This document shows positions 39,584-47,078 of a stretch of 64,000 nucleotides of DNA, piece after piece. The number at the start of each line of letters is the position of its first letter. Position 1 is the stretch's first letter. The notes under the pieces are model-generated. The model searched no databases. It was given only the letters and a program-made list of their open reading frames with translations, and was not told the DNA's origin. Source of the stretch: Candidatus Parcubacteria bacterium (lineage in GTDB: Bacteria; Patescibacteriota; Saccharimonadia; Saccharimonadales; Saccharimonadaceae); assembly GCA_023432445.1 (NCBI GenBank), contig JAEYUP010000001.1, positions 1 to 64,000 of the forward strand, in the 5' to 3' direction. The position numbers and the translations under genes were made by a program.

Positions 39584-40708
39584 ATGTTAGAGGTTATTTT
39601 GATTATCATATATATACCGCTGACCCTGGCGGTTGGTCTAGCCCTGAGACAAGTTTGGTTTGCTTGGCGCCACTTTACGCCACCAACGCCGTCACAGCAA
39701 GCCAAGGCCGGAAACCTTCCGAGTGTCACTGTTTGTATCCCGGCTCGCAACGAAACGCACGCAATGTCGGATTGTTTAGAGTCTGTCCTTGACTCTACTT
39801 ACCCGAAGCTGGAAATTATTGTGCTTGACGACAGTTCTCTCGACGACACCTCTAATCTAATTAAGTCCTTTGCGCATTCCGGCGTTCGCTTTGTATCAGG
39901 CCAAAAATTACCAACGGGCTGGCTAGGTAAGAATTTCGCACTCGAAGGTCTGTTACAGGAAGCTAGCGGTTCATTGGTGCTATTTCTTGACGTCGATACA
40001 AGACTTCGGCCACAAACTATCGGTCAGCTGGTTAGTTATATGGACCAGGAGGGCGCCAGCATGGTGTCTGTGCTACCTAGACGTGAGGACGGTTGGCGCT
40101 GGAGCGTATTATTATCACCGCTTAGGTATTTTTGGGAGATCATGTTTCACCGAGTGCTTGCCCCGCCAGCCGCTAGCAACGCCTGGATGATAAAAAGGCA
40201 AGACCTGCTAGACTACGGCAGCTTTGCGTCGTTAAAGGACGCCATCAAGCCCGAGTCGCACCTGTCGGCTTATTTTGCTCACCGAGATCGCTATCGCTTC
40301 CTGGTCGGCACTAGGGCCCTAGGGCTAAGCTACGAGAAGAAATGGCGGTCACAGCTCGCTACTAGCAGCCGACTGCTTTACCCGCTACTAGGGGGTCAAT
40401 GGGCGCCTGCTTTGATAGTTATGTTCGATCTCGCCCTGCTCCTAGTGCCGCTACTAGCCCTGCTTTACCTTGGTCCGGCACTCGACCTGATATACGTTCT
40501 TTATGCCCTTTTATTACACCTGGCTTTTTCGTTGCTATACGCCATGTATACAAAGCGTGTCTGGAGCCAGGGGTGGTGGCTAGCGGCCGTAATATGGCCT
40601 ATTATTGTTCTTCAAGAAATAGTCTTAATAGTTGCTAGCTACATAATGTATCAACGCAAAATTGTTACTTGGAAGGGTCGTCCGATTCGCTCGGAAGTTC
40701 AAAACTAA
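39584..40708 (+). CDS. GT2-family membrane glycosyltransferase
   Basis: A 374-residue GT-A glycosyltransferase anchored in the membrane. An N-terminal helix (VILIIIYIPLTLAVGLAL) precedes the GT2 domain: VTVCIPARNETHAMSDCLES, ILDDS-type VLDDSSLDDTS, and the DxD-like LFLDVDTRLRP. Three to four helices follow (LLLVPLLALLYLGPALDLIY). It resembles CrtQ/hydroxy-spheroidene or cellulose-synthase-like GT2 proteins with an EKKWRS motif. It probably makes a cell-surface glycolipid or polysaccharide. Its end overlaps the convergent histidine kinase by 44 bases. Confidence 0.87.
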   Translation: MLEVILIIIYIPLTLAVGLALRQVWFAWRHFTPPTPSQQAKAGNLPSVTVCIPARNETHAMSDCLESVLDSTYPKLEIIVLDDSSLDDTSNLIKSFAHSGVRFVSGQKLPTGWLGKNFALEGLLQEASGSLVLFLDVDTRLRPQTIGQLVSYMDQEGASMVSVLPRREDGWRWSVLLSPLRYFWEIMFHRVLAPPAASNAWMIKRQDLLDYGSFASLKDAIKPESHLSAYFAHRDRYRFLVGTRALGLSYEKKWRSQLATSSRLLYPLLGGQWAPALIVMFDLALLLVPLLALLYLGPALDLIYVLYALLLHLAFSLLYAMYTKRVWSQGWWLAAVIWPIIVLQEIVLIVASYIMYQRKIVTWKGRPIRSEVQN

Positions 40709-42314
40709 AGCTCGACCCATGATTAAGTCGGCTAGTTAACTCAATCTTTGTCTTAAGCTTGTTGGCAAGTTTAGCAGAGACGTACAATCCAAGTCCGGTG
40801 CCGTTTGTCTCGCGAATGCGAAAGTCTTCGCTTCTATAGAATTTGTCGAAAACCTTCACCTGTTCGCTTCGACTAATTCCGATACCGGTATCTTTGATTG
40901 TAAAGCGAACGGTCTTTTTGCGACGATCGGCAATGATGGTAATGGTTCCTTTTTTAGTGTATTTGATAGCGTTTGTTATGAAGTTCTGGAGAAGTTCTTC
41001 TAGGTATAGCCGACTGACGTTTACTTTACCAAGCTTTGTGCCAAGGTCTAGGTCTAGGTGTAGTTTCTTAGCTCGGGCCTCGTCCTCGTAGCGACTATGC
41101 ATCGTGTGCAGTAGTTCCTTCACGTCGATTATTTCAGTAGAGTCGCCCACCCCTCTTTCGGCTCTAGACAGGGTGCTTAGGTCGTTTACCATTTTAGCGA
41201 GATAAAGAATTTGGTCGTGAGCGGTTCTAACGGTTTCGGCCAATACTTTAGGGTCGGGTTTGACAGACTGCTTTAGCAGTAGACTGAGGTTAGATACGGT
41301 ACCCTCGACAATGGTGATAGGAGTGCGTAGTTCATGACTGACGACGCTAATAAACTCGTCGCGCTCTTCTTCGAGACTTTTGCGCTTAGTGACATCTCTC
41401 ACAATTAAGATGTAGCCACCAAGAGACTGGGCTTTCTTGTGTCGGCTGAATGAACTGCGAATCGGGGCATAAGTTATCTCTAGTCTTATCTGCTCGCCGT
41501 CTTTATAAGTATGCACAAAGTCGTCGCGACTGCTGGCTTTTCTGGTCGATTTCAACACTTCAAGAAGGTTAACTTTTTCTTTATTGCTGTCGGTTAGAGA
41601 GAATATAGATCCGATAGAGAAACCTTTTATGCTGTCGTTGGTGTCAAGAAGGTCTAGGGCGGCCGCGTTGTAAAGCAGTATATTGCCTTTTTCATCAGTG
41701 CTAAAAGCGGCGTCCGTAAGATTGTTGATGATAGTGGTCGTTCTCTCGTACTGCAATCTCTCGTTTTGCTGACTTTTTATGACTTCTTGGCGCCGAGTTT
41801 CTTGAGCGGCTATTATCCAGACCAAAGGAGCCCCAATGGTGATTATACTTAAGGTTCCGATAAGATTCTGACCGATAATATCTGGCTGTGTGGAGCTGCG
41901 AATCACGATATCGATAAATGAAGTAATCACCACCGAAGCGATGCTAAAGCTTAGCCCAAACCAGCTAAAATAGAGGTGTGACGCTAGAAACAATAACGAA
42001 ATTGCTGGTGCAAAGGGGTTAAGAAAGCCAGTTATGCCTACTAAACTGGCAATGGCCAGAGCGTGAAAAAGTATAATTCTAGTTGCGGCGCCAAGTCGGG
42101 TGATTTTAGGCGCAAAGTACACATAGGTGCTTAGTATCACCCAGGCTAAAGATATGACGGTGGCGTAGATTGGCCCCAAGTAACTTTGGCTGCTGAACAC
42201 GCCACTCATTACCAAGACGTTGTAACCTACAAATATCGGGGTCGCCACTAAAGAAACTAGCCGCACTGTCCTGTCGGAGTCTTCGTTAAACATTGGCCCA
42301 CCTGTAAATGCCAT
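40665..42314 (-). CDS. membrane sensor histidine kinase with PAS domain
   Basis: A 549-residue sensor kinase. The first 190 residues hold about six membrane helices without a large outer loop, so it probably senses within or near the membrane. A PAS domain follows (TTIINNLTDAAFSTDEKGNI), then the H box FISVVSHELRTPITI, N box LLQNFITNAIKYT, G1 DTGIGIS, F FDKFYRSE and G2 GTGLGLYV. No response regulator is adjacent, so its partner lies elsewhere. A TACAAT box ends ten bases before the ATG. The end overlaps the GT2 gene. Confidence 0.93.
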   Translation of the reverse strand: MAFTGGPMFNEDSDRTVRLVSLVATPIFVGYNVLVMSGVFSSQSYLGPIYATVISLAWVILSTYVYFAPKITRLGAATRIILFHALAIASLVGITGFLNPFAPAISLLFLASHLYFSWFGLSFSIASVVITSFIDIVIRSSTQPDIIGQNLIGTLSIITIGAPLVWIIAAQETRRQEVIKSQQNERLQYERTTTIINNLTDAAFSTDEKGNILLYNAAALDLLDTNDSIKGFSIGSIFSLTDSNKEKVNLLEVLKSTRKASSRDDFVHTYKDGEQIRLEITYAPIRSSFSRHKKAQSLGGYILIVRDVTKRKSLEEERDEFISVVSHELRTPITIVEGTVSNLSLLLKQSVKPDPKVLAETVRTAHDQILYLAKMVNDLSTLSRAERGVGDSTEIIDVKELLHTMHSRYEDEARAKKLHLDLDLGTKLGKVNVSRLYLEELLQNFITNAIKYTKKGTITIIADRRKKTVRFTIKDTGIGISRSEQVKVFDKFYRSEDFRIRETNGTGLGLYVSAKLANKLKTKIELTSRLNHGSSFSFELPSESDDPSK

Positions 42315-42336
42315 CTTGCTTATGATTGTAGCATAT

Positions 42337-43026
42337 TTAGATAGAGGGCGTCTCTGTTTTTAGGCGCCGTCGATGCTCTTTGTACAATGGGTCGGCCTTT
42401 TCTACTATTTGCCAAAATATAGTGCTGTGATTTAGTTCTTGAGTGTGCGCCAGTTCGTGAATTATGACGTAGTCTATAAGTTCGAAAGGCAGTTTCATGA
42501 GAGCGATATTTAGACTGATTGTTTTCTCGGCACTACAGCTCCCCCACCTGCCACTAGCATGCGAAAAACGGACTTTACCATAGCTGAAGCCGTGCTGCGA
42601 AGCTATGTAAGCCAGTCGTCGCGGTAGGTAACTTTTCGCTTCAATTCGAAGGGCTGCGGCCACAACGTCTCTAATTTTTTGACCTACAACGGGGTTCTCT
42701 ATGGAGAGGTTTTCTGGTAGGCTCGCCACTATCTGCCTGCCTTCGCGTTTCACCGACAGGGCGTTACCCGGCACTACTATGAGGGAGTGGCTTTTGCCTA
42801 TTTGCATGCCCGAATAATAACTAGACACCGGATGGGATTGTTTGCGTAGTTCTCTTAACTGCTCACGAGAAGATTTGACTAGTCGCTTTATCAAAAATAG
42901 CGGTGCGTACATTGGCAAAGACGCCCGTAGTGTGCCGTCTGGAGCCACCCGAAGCCGAACCTGGGTGGCGCGTGGGCTTCGTCGAACAACGATTTTACCA
43001 AATTCGTCGTCCTGTATAACTGGCAT
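42337..43026 (-). CDS. YgjP-like (WLM/SprT-type) zinc metallohydrolase
   Basis: A 229-residue protein of the YgjP/DUF45 metal-dependent hydrolase family. The N-terminal strands (VVRRSPRATQVRLRVAPDG) and the SHASGRWGSCSA motif lead to the zinc site DYVIIHELAHTQELNHSTIF: HExxH plus a third His. Expected to be a metallopeptidase; the substrate is unknown. The ATG at 43024-43026 is chosen because AGGAGG sits six bases upstream; the longer frame to 43113 overlaps the kinase gene. It is co-transcribed with that kinase, 10 bases upstream. Confidence 0.9.
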   Translation of the reverse strand: MPVIQDDEFGKIVVRRSPRATQVRLRVAPDGTLRASLPMYAPLFLIKRLVKSSREQLRELRKQSHPVSSYYSGMQIGKSHSLIVVPGNALSVKREGRQIVASLPENLSIENPVVGQKIRDVVAAALRIEAKSYLPRRLAYIASQHGFSYGKVRFSHASGRWGSCSAEKTISLNIALMKLPFELIDYVIIHELAHTQELNHSTIFWQIVEKADPLYKEHRRRLKTETPSI

Positions 43027-43036
43027 GCGTTGCCTC

Positions 43037-43603
43037 CTATTGTAGTAACGTTCTGCGAGGCAACGGGCGTGAACGCTCTGGGCGAGGTTTAGCCTCAGGC
43101 CTCTCTGATGCAAGTTGTTTCAAGACAACTTTAAGCTGGCTAGCGTAAGTGTGCTTACCGCTGATAACGATCGCCGCCTCTCTAGTCACAGGTGGTTCGA
43201 AAGCGGACAGAGCGGCGTCAAAGGCTTGTGTAGAGATCTTTGAGCCGGTGGTGGTCCTAGTGGCTCGTCGTTTAGCTTCAACCGACTCGGTCTGTACCCA
43301 AACCACTAATGGCTTGTAGCCAGCTTTAATGATTTTCTTTATTAGTACCGCTCGGCTCTTTTCTGTGTCTAGGTCTGCCTCTACTAGAATAGTTCGACGG
43401 GTTTTTAATAACTCAGACAAGAGAAGATCTACGACCCCAGCGCTTTGCTTGTCGTCTAGTCCATAAGAACTTGTTATAGATGATTGGTTGATGTAGGGCG
43501 CATCAAAAGTGTCAGCAAAACGTGCTGCAAACGTGGTCTTTCCTGCACCCGGTATACCCACCATAACAATCACGTGCGGACTCGCGGAAGTGAGTTGTCT
43601 CAT
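43037..43603 (-). CDS. P-loop kinase-like ATPase
   Basis: A 188-residue AAA/zeta-toxin-like small kinase. The Walker A motif VMVGIPGAGKTTFAARF is at the start, then SSITSSYGLDD, ILVEADLDTEKSRAV and VVWVQTESVEAKRRATRT, an arrangement of gluconate/polynucleotide-kinase-like P-loop enzymes. The C-terminus is basic and proline-rich (PEAKPRPERSRPLPRR). Substrate unknown; zeta-type sugar-nucleotide kinase or RNA-end kinase are possibilities. A TATACT box ends seven bases before the ATG, so it heads the unit with the metallohydrolase. Confidence 0.8.
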   Translation of the reverse strand: MRQLTSASPHVIVMVGIPGAGKTTFAARFADTFDAPYINQSSITSSYGLDDKQSAGVVDLLLSELLKTRRTILVEADLDTEKSRAVLIKKIIKAGYKPLVVWVQTESVEAKRRATRTTTGSKISTQAFDAALSAFEPPVTREAAIVISGKHTYASQLKVVLKQLASERPEAKPRPERSRPLPRRTLLQ

Positions 43604-43610
43604 AGAAAAT

Positions 43611-43616
43611 AGTATA
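43611..43616 (-). promoter_or_regulatory. leaderless extended -10 (TGG-TATACT)
   Basis: TATACT with TGG in front, seven bases before the ATG at 43601-43603. Confidence 0.5.
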
Positions 43617-43643
43617 CCACCTCAGATATAAAATGAGAAATCG

Positions 43644-44111
43644 TTACTTTTGATGTTTTTGGAACTTCTCGTGAATAGTCTTGAAGTCGTTCTGAATGGC
43701 GTCAAGTTCGGTGTCAGATAAATCTTCAATGTCGACAAACTCAGTATGAGCCGCTCGGTTGGCGCGGATAAGCTCGCTTAGCTTCAGCTGCATAGCTCTA
43801 GCGTCTCTGTTCTGGGTGTTCTGAATGGCGAATACCATCAGAAACGTGACAATAGTCGTAGTGGTGTTAATAACTAATTGCCAAGTGTCCGAAAAACCGA
43901 ATAATGGACCAGAAGATGCCCAAACGATAATAAGCATAGTTGCCAAAAGGAAGGCCGTAGGTGAGCCAAGCTTGTTGGAGACGCTCTGTGATATCTTGTG
44001 GAACGAATCTTTAGTCGAAGCTTGAGGTGCGCTTGTCTCGACCGGTACGACGTGTCGGATAATTTGTAATCGGTGTTTTTGAGGTGGTTTAGTAGTTTTT
44101 TCAGTAGTCAT
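43644..44111 (-). CDS. low-affinity iron permease-like (PF04120) membrane protein
   Basis: A 155-residue protein with two hydrophobic helices (AFLLATMLIIVWASSGPLFG and LVINTTTTIVTFLMVFAIQ) followed by the family signature NTQNRDARAMQLKLSELIR and an acidic helical tail. This is the low-affinity iron permease/PF04120 pattern, named from yeast Fet4 but of unproven function in bacteria. N-terminus is basic. A -10 box ends six bases before the ATG; single gene. Confidence 0.85.
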   Translation of the reverse strand: MTTEKTTKPPQKHRLQIIRHVVPVETSAPQASTKDSFHKISQSVSNKLGSPTAFLLATMLIIVWASSGPLFGFSDTWQLVINTTTTIVTFLMVFAIQNTQNRDARAMQLKLSELIRANRAAHTEFVDIEDLSDTELDAIQNDFKTIHEKFQKHQK

Positions 44112-44117
44112 AGCGGT

Positions 44118-44123
44118 AGTATA
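44118..44123 (-). promoter_or_regulatory. leaderless extended -10 (TGG-TATACT)
   Basis: TATACT with TGG in front, six bases before the ATG at 44109-44111. Confidence 0.6.
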
Positions 44124-44138
44124 CCATGTCGAAATTAA

Positions 44139-44174
44139 AATATCACTCTTTCTGCCTAAGCTTAAAGAGTGATA
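44139..44174 (-). terminator. terminator of the small gene at 44248
   Basis: TATCACTCTTT (44141-44151) and AAAGAGTGATA (44164-44174), a perfect 11-pair stem; on the minus strand TTTTAATTT follows. A second perfect 12-pair hairpin, GAGTGGCGCGCC/GGCGCGCCACTC (44195-44206/44226-44237), lies between the stop codon and this terminator. Confidence 0.75.
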
Positions 44175-44247
44175 GTAGATAAGTGTGCGTCCTCGAGTGG
44201 CGCGCCTTCCCGTGCAAGATCGGACGGCGCGCCACTCTTGGGCAACT

Positions 44248-44475
44248 TCATGCTGCGTTCGGCTTCATGAACAGCACGGCATTGACAATGCCACTCATCG
44301 AAACGCCGGGCCTGGTGTCGACATTGAAGGAGCCAGCGAAGAAATTCACAAACCCTTCTCCAAAAGGATCCTGACGAACAACCACTCGGTCACCCGACTC
44401 GATCTCTTCAGGAATCTGGGCGAGAATTGCATCTTGGTCCGACTTAGGGTCGACCAGTACGGTAATTGTACGCAA
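44248..44475 (-). CDS. small hypothetical protein, about 75 residues
   Basis: A short beta-rich protein with the run TITVLVDPKSDQDAILAQIP, then EEIESGDRVVVRQDPFGEG and a hydrophobic end. I favour the TTG at 44473-44475, because GGAGG lies six bases before it; the frame can be extended four codons to a GTG at 44487 that overlaps that SD. No family recognised. The gene has its own -10 (TATAAT, 44520-44525), a GAAAG/CTTTC leader hairpin and the paired hairpins downstream. GC-rich compared with neighbours. Confidence 0.55.
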   Translation of the reverse strand: MRTITVLVDPKSDQDAILAQIPEEIESGDRVVVRQDPFGEGFVNFFAGSFNVDTRPGVSMSGIVNAVLFMKPNAA

Positions 44476-44519
44476 GATGACCTCCACTCATCAAATGAAA
44501 GCGGTTACTTTCGTTCGTT

Positions 44520-44525
44520 ATTATA
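44520..44525 (-). promoter_or_regulatory. -10 box of the gene at 44248-44475
   Basis: TATAAT on the minus strand about 45 bases before the predicted start; divergent from the leaderless box at 44553. Confidence 0.45.
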
Positions 44526-44552
44526 CCAGATATATGCCGTATGTCTATATGG

Positions 44553-44558
44553 TATAAT
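44553..44558 (+). promoter_or_regulatory. leaderless extended -10 (TGG-TATAAT)
   Basis: Consensus TATAAT with TGG in front, six bases before ATG 44565. Confidence 0.7.
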
Positions 44559-44564
44559 TGATGC

Positions 44565-45095
44565 ATGGATACACAACCAACACCCCAACCACAACAAACA
44601 CAACCTCAAGCCCAAGCCGCAAACTCAAATGGCGCAATACAAACAGAGGTGCAGTACTCTGTAGGCCTTCTGGCCAAACCTGCAAAGGCTGTAATTTCTT
44701 ACGATGGAAATGGCCTCATTCAACTTGTCGATAGCACCACAAATACGGCTGTATTCTCTAAGCATATTCATGAGATGGGAAAGGTAACTCGAGCCGAGTA
44801 CGCACTCTATATGACTGTACCTGGTATACCTAAAAAAGTAACAGTTATGTTTGGAAACGCTAAACGGTACATTACAGAAAATGCAGCAGGTATGCCCTTT
44901 GGAGTAACCGGAGCAGTTGGCGGCGTACTTCGCTCTAACCAGATGAACAAAGAAAGCGGTATTGAACACTGGGTGGCTATATTTAAAGCCAACGGTAAGA
45001 TAAGCAACTTCTCTCCAAATATGGTCGTTGTTGTAGCGGTTATACTAGGTATACTAATCGTCGGTATATCAATGCTTTCTTACTTCTTTCAGTAA
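44565..45095 (+). CDS. tail-anchored hypothetical protein
   Basis: A 176-residue protein with a Gln/Pro-rich N-terminus (DTQPTPQPQQTQPQAQ), a soluble middle of alternating strands (VQYSVGLLAKPAKAVISYDG, VTVMFGNAKRYITENAAGMP) and a single C-terminal helix (MVVVVAVILGILIVGISMLS), so it is probably anchored by its tail with the body in the cytoplasm. The middle could be a PH-like or tubby-like sandwich. No confident family. Strong leaderless promoter; it converges with the ABC permease gene 12 bases away. Confidence 0.7.
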   Translation: MDTQPTPQPQQTQPQAQAANSNGAIQTEVQYSVGLLAKPAKAVISYDGNGLIQLVDSTTNTAVFSKHIHEMGKVTRAEYALYMTVPGIPKKVTVMFGNAKRYITENAAGMPFGVTGAVGGVLRSNQMNKESGIEHWVAIFKANGKISNFSPNMVVVVAVILGILIVGISMLSYFFQ

Positions 45096-45107
45096 GAAAT
45101 AGGGTTT

Positions 45108-46313
45108 CTACTCGTGTCTTAGCGCATCAATCGGATTGATGCGCGATGCACGTCTTGAGGGTACGAAAGAAACCGTCAGTCCGATGATCGTTATCAAGCC
45201 TATCATCAAGGCTATCAACAACGGAGAATGGTAGAATATATCGAAATAGTAGCTGACGCCCCTCGACTGGGCTAATCGGTTTAGTACAAAATTGACGGCA
45301 GTTCCCGCAAGGCTAGCTAAAGCCACTCCACTCAGACCGCCTATAATTGATAGTAGTAGCGCCTCAATCATAAATAGTCGTTTCATGTCGCGCGGTCTAG
45401 CGCCCAGCATAATCATTAGGGCTATTTCGCGGGTTCTCTCTAGTAGTGAAACTGTGAGGGTGTTTAACATGCCAAGGACTGCGATAACAAGACCGATTCC
45501 ACCCAAGCCGGCCAATATAAGGTTAAATATTTTAAATACTTCGTTAACTTGGTCTAATGTATCGACTGGTGAGCTAGTATCAAAGCCAAAACTTTCAATG
45601 GTGCGTCTGACCTCCTCGATTGATTCACGATCTTTAACGGCCAACTTTACTTGATCGACGTCGACTATTTTGGCGTCCTCAAAGAATTTACGCGAGACAA
45701 ACACCTCTAGTCCAGAAGAGTCTGATGCCGTTACTCCGCTTACATTCAGTGCCGTTAAAGGCTGACTGTCTGACCCTAGCGAGAGTTTTAACTTTATTTC
45801 TGAACCCACTGCCGCTTCAGGGCTTTCAACGCCGAGGGACTCGACTAAGTACTGACTCATCATAACCTGCGAATCTTTTGAGGGGTCAATAAACCCGCCG
45901 TTCACCATCTGAAGGTTAGCTAAGCCAAAATAGGCTGCATCTACGCCGTACACAACCGTGTCTAGGGTGGAGCTGCCCAACTCTACTTGACCAGCGAGGA
46001 TGTTTAGGCCACTTACCTGCGTGACATCCTTTATAGCGCCTATCTTTTCGATGTTTTCGGGCGATAGCTTGAGAATAGTGGGGTCTGGTGAGGTGACGTC
46101 GATTGTTTCAATTGATTTATTGCCGGCCACTTCACCTTGTACGAGATTCTGTAAGCCCAGGCCGAACGACAAAAGCAGGTATATCGAGCCAATCCCTATC
46201 GTTACGCCGACGATCGTGATAAAACTTCGAAAGCGCTTAAACTTCAGGTTGGCAACTGCTAACCTAAAAATAATTCCAAAATGAATGTGAGCTTTTCGAT
46301 CGTTTTTATTCAT
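45108..46313 (-). CDS. MacB/FtsX-type ABC transporter permease
   Basis: A 401-residue permease. An N-terminal helix (FITIVGVTIGIGSIYLLLSF), a large outside MacB periplasmic-core-like domain of about 220 residues, then three helices (IGLVIAVLGMLNTLTVSLLE, ALLLSIIGGLSGVALASLAG, LIALMIGLITIIGLTVSFVP) with the FtsX signature ERTREIALMIMLGARPRDMK and the closing SRRASRINPIDALR. Such systems act as mechanotransmitters or exporters of peptides and lipoproteins. It overlaps the ATPase gene by 8 bases and lies downstream of the RCC1 surface protein gene in the same operon. Confidence 0.92.
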   Translation of the reverse strand: MNKNDRKAHIHFGIIFRLAVANLKFKRFRSFITIVGVTIGIGSIYLLLSFGLGLQNLVQGEVAGNKSIETIDVTSPDPTILKLSPENIEKIGAIKDVTQVSGLNILAGQVELGSSTLDTVVYGVDAAYFGLANLQMVNGGFIDPSKDSQVMMSQYLVESLGVESPEAAVGSEIKLKLSLGSDSQPLTALNVSGVTASDSSGLEVFVSRKFFEDAKIVDVDQVKLAVKDRESIEEVRRTIESFGFDTSSPVDTLDQVNEVFKIFNLILAGLGGIGLVIAVLGMLNTLTVSLLERTREIALMIMLGARPRDMKRLFMIEALLLSIIGGLSGVALASLAGTAVNFVLNRLAQSRGVSYYFDIFYHSPLLIALMIGLITIIGLTVSFVPSRRASRINPIDALRHE

Positions 46314-47076
46314 GCTTTGTCCATTCTTGAAGTCGGGCTTTGACGTTCGTCATAAGGTTTGCGGTAACTTTCTGGATGTCTGACTTTTTAACTCTAGTGA
46401 TAACGCCGTCTTCTATCATTAGGAGTTGGTCGCCCAAAGAAAGATACTCGATATTGTGGGTCACCAGAACGACAGTGCGGTTCATCTTCTTGTTGAGCGT
46501 TAACAAAAGAGAAATTATGAGATCGCCATTCTTTTTATCCAGGTTTCCGGTCGGCTCGTCAGCAATTATAAACGGTGGGTCGTTCACTAGAGCCCGCGCC
46601 ATAGCTACGCGCTGTTGCTCACCGCCCGACAAGACGGTCGGATACTTAGATGCGTGACTTTCCATACCTATTCGCTTAAGGGCTCTTAGGGCATCTTCAG
46701 CAGCCTCGTGCTGCTGTTTGCCAAGGAAATATAGCGGCATGGCTACGTTCTCGATGACACTGAGGCTTCGTACCCAGTGACTGGTCTGGTGCACCATACC
46801 CATGGTTTTAGCTCGGAAGTTGGCTCTGTCGTCGGCGCTCATCGAGGACAACTTACCACCTTTGTAGGTTATATAGCCCTCGGAAGGCGCGTCTAGTCCT
46901 ATCAACATATTTAACAGCGTAGTTTTACCGCTACCAGACGGGCCGTAAACAATCGTAAAGCTTCCCTCTTCAATAGAGAAGTTGGCTTTTTTAACAGCAA
47001 CTACCGACTCACCTTCGGTCTGGAATTGTTTGCTGACGTTTATGACGTCCATTATTATAGGGTTCTCGCTCTTCAT
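46306..47076 (-). CDS. ABC transporter ATP-binding protein (MacB/LolD type)
   Basis: A 256-residue ATPase. Walker [22 protein letters not shown] loop [14 protein letters not shown] signature [16 protein letters not shown], Walker [17 protein letters not shown] and the H loop [10 protein letters not shown]. This is the LolD/MacB/FtsE subfamily that pairs with FtsX-type permeases. The C-terminal 30 residues ([20 protein letters not shown]) extend beyond the usual domain. It starts two bases after the stop of the RCC1 gene and overlaps the permease start. Confidence 0.94.
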   Translation of the reverse strand: MKSENPIIMDVINVSKQFQTEGESVVAVKKANFSIEEGSFTIVYGPSGSGKTTLLNMLIGLDAPSEGYITYKGGKLSSMSADDRANFRAKTMGMVHQTSHWVRSLSVIENVAMPLYFLGKQQHEAAEDALRALKRIGMESHASKYPTVLSGGEQQRVAMARALVNDPPFIIADEPTGNLDKKNGDLIISLLLTLNKKMNRTVVLVTHNIEYLSLGDQLLMIEDGVITRVKKSDIQKVTANLMTNVKARLQEWTKHE

Positions 47077-47078
47077 AC

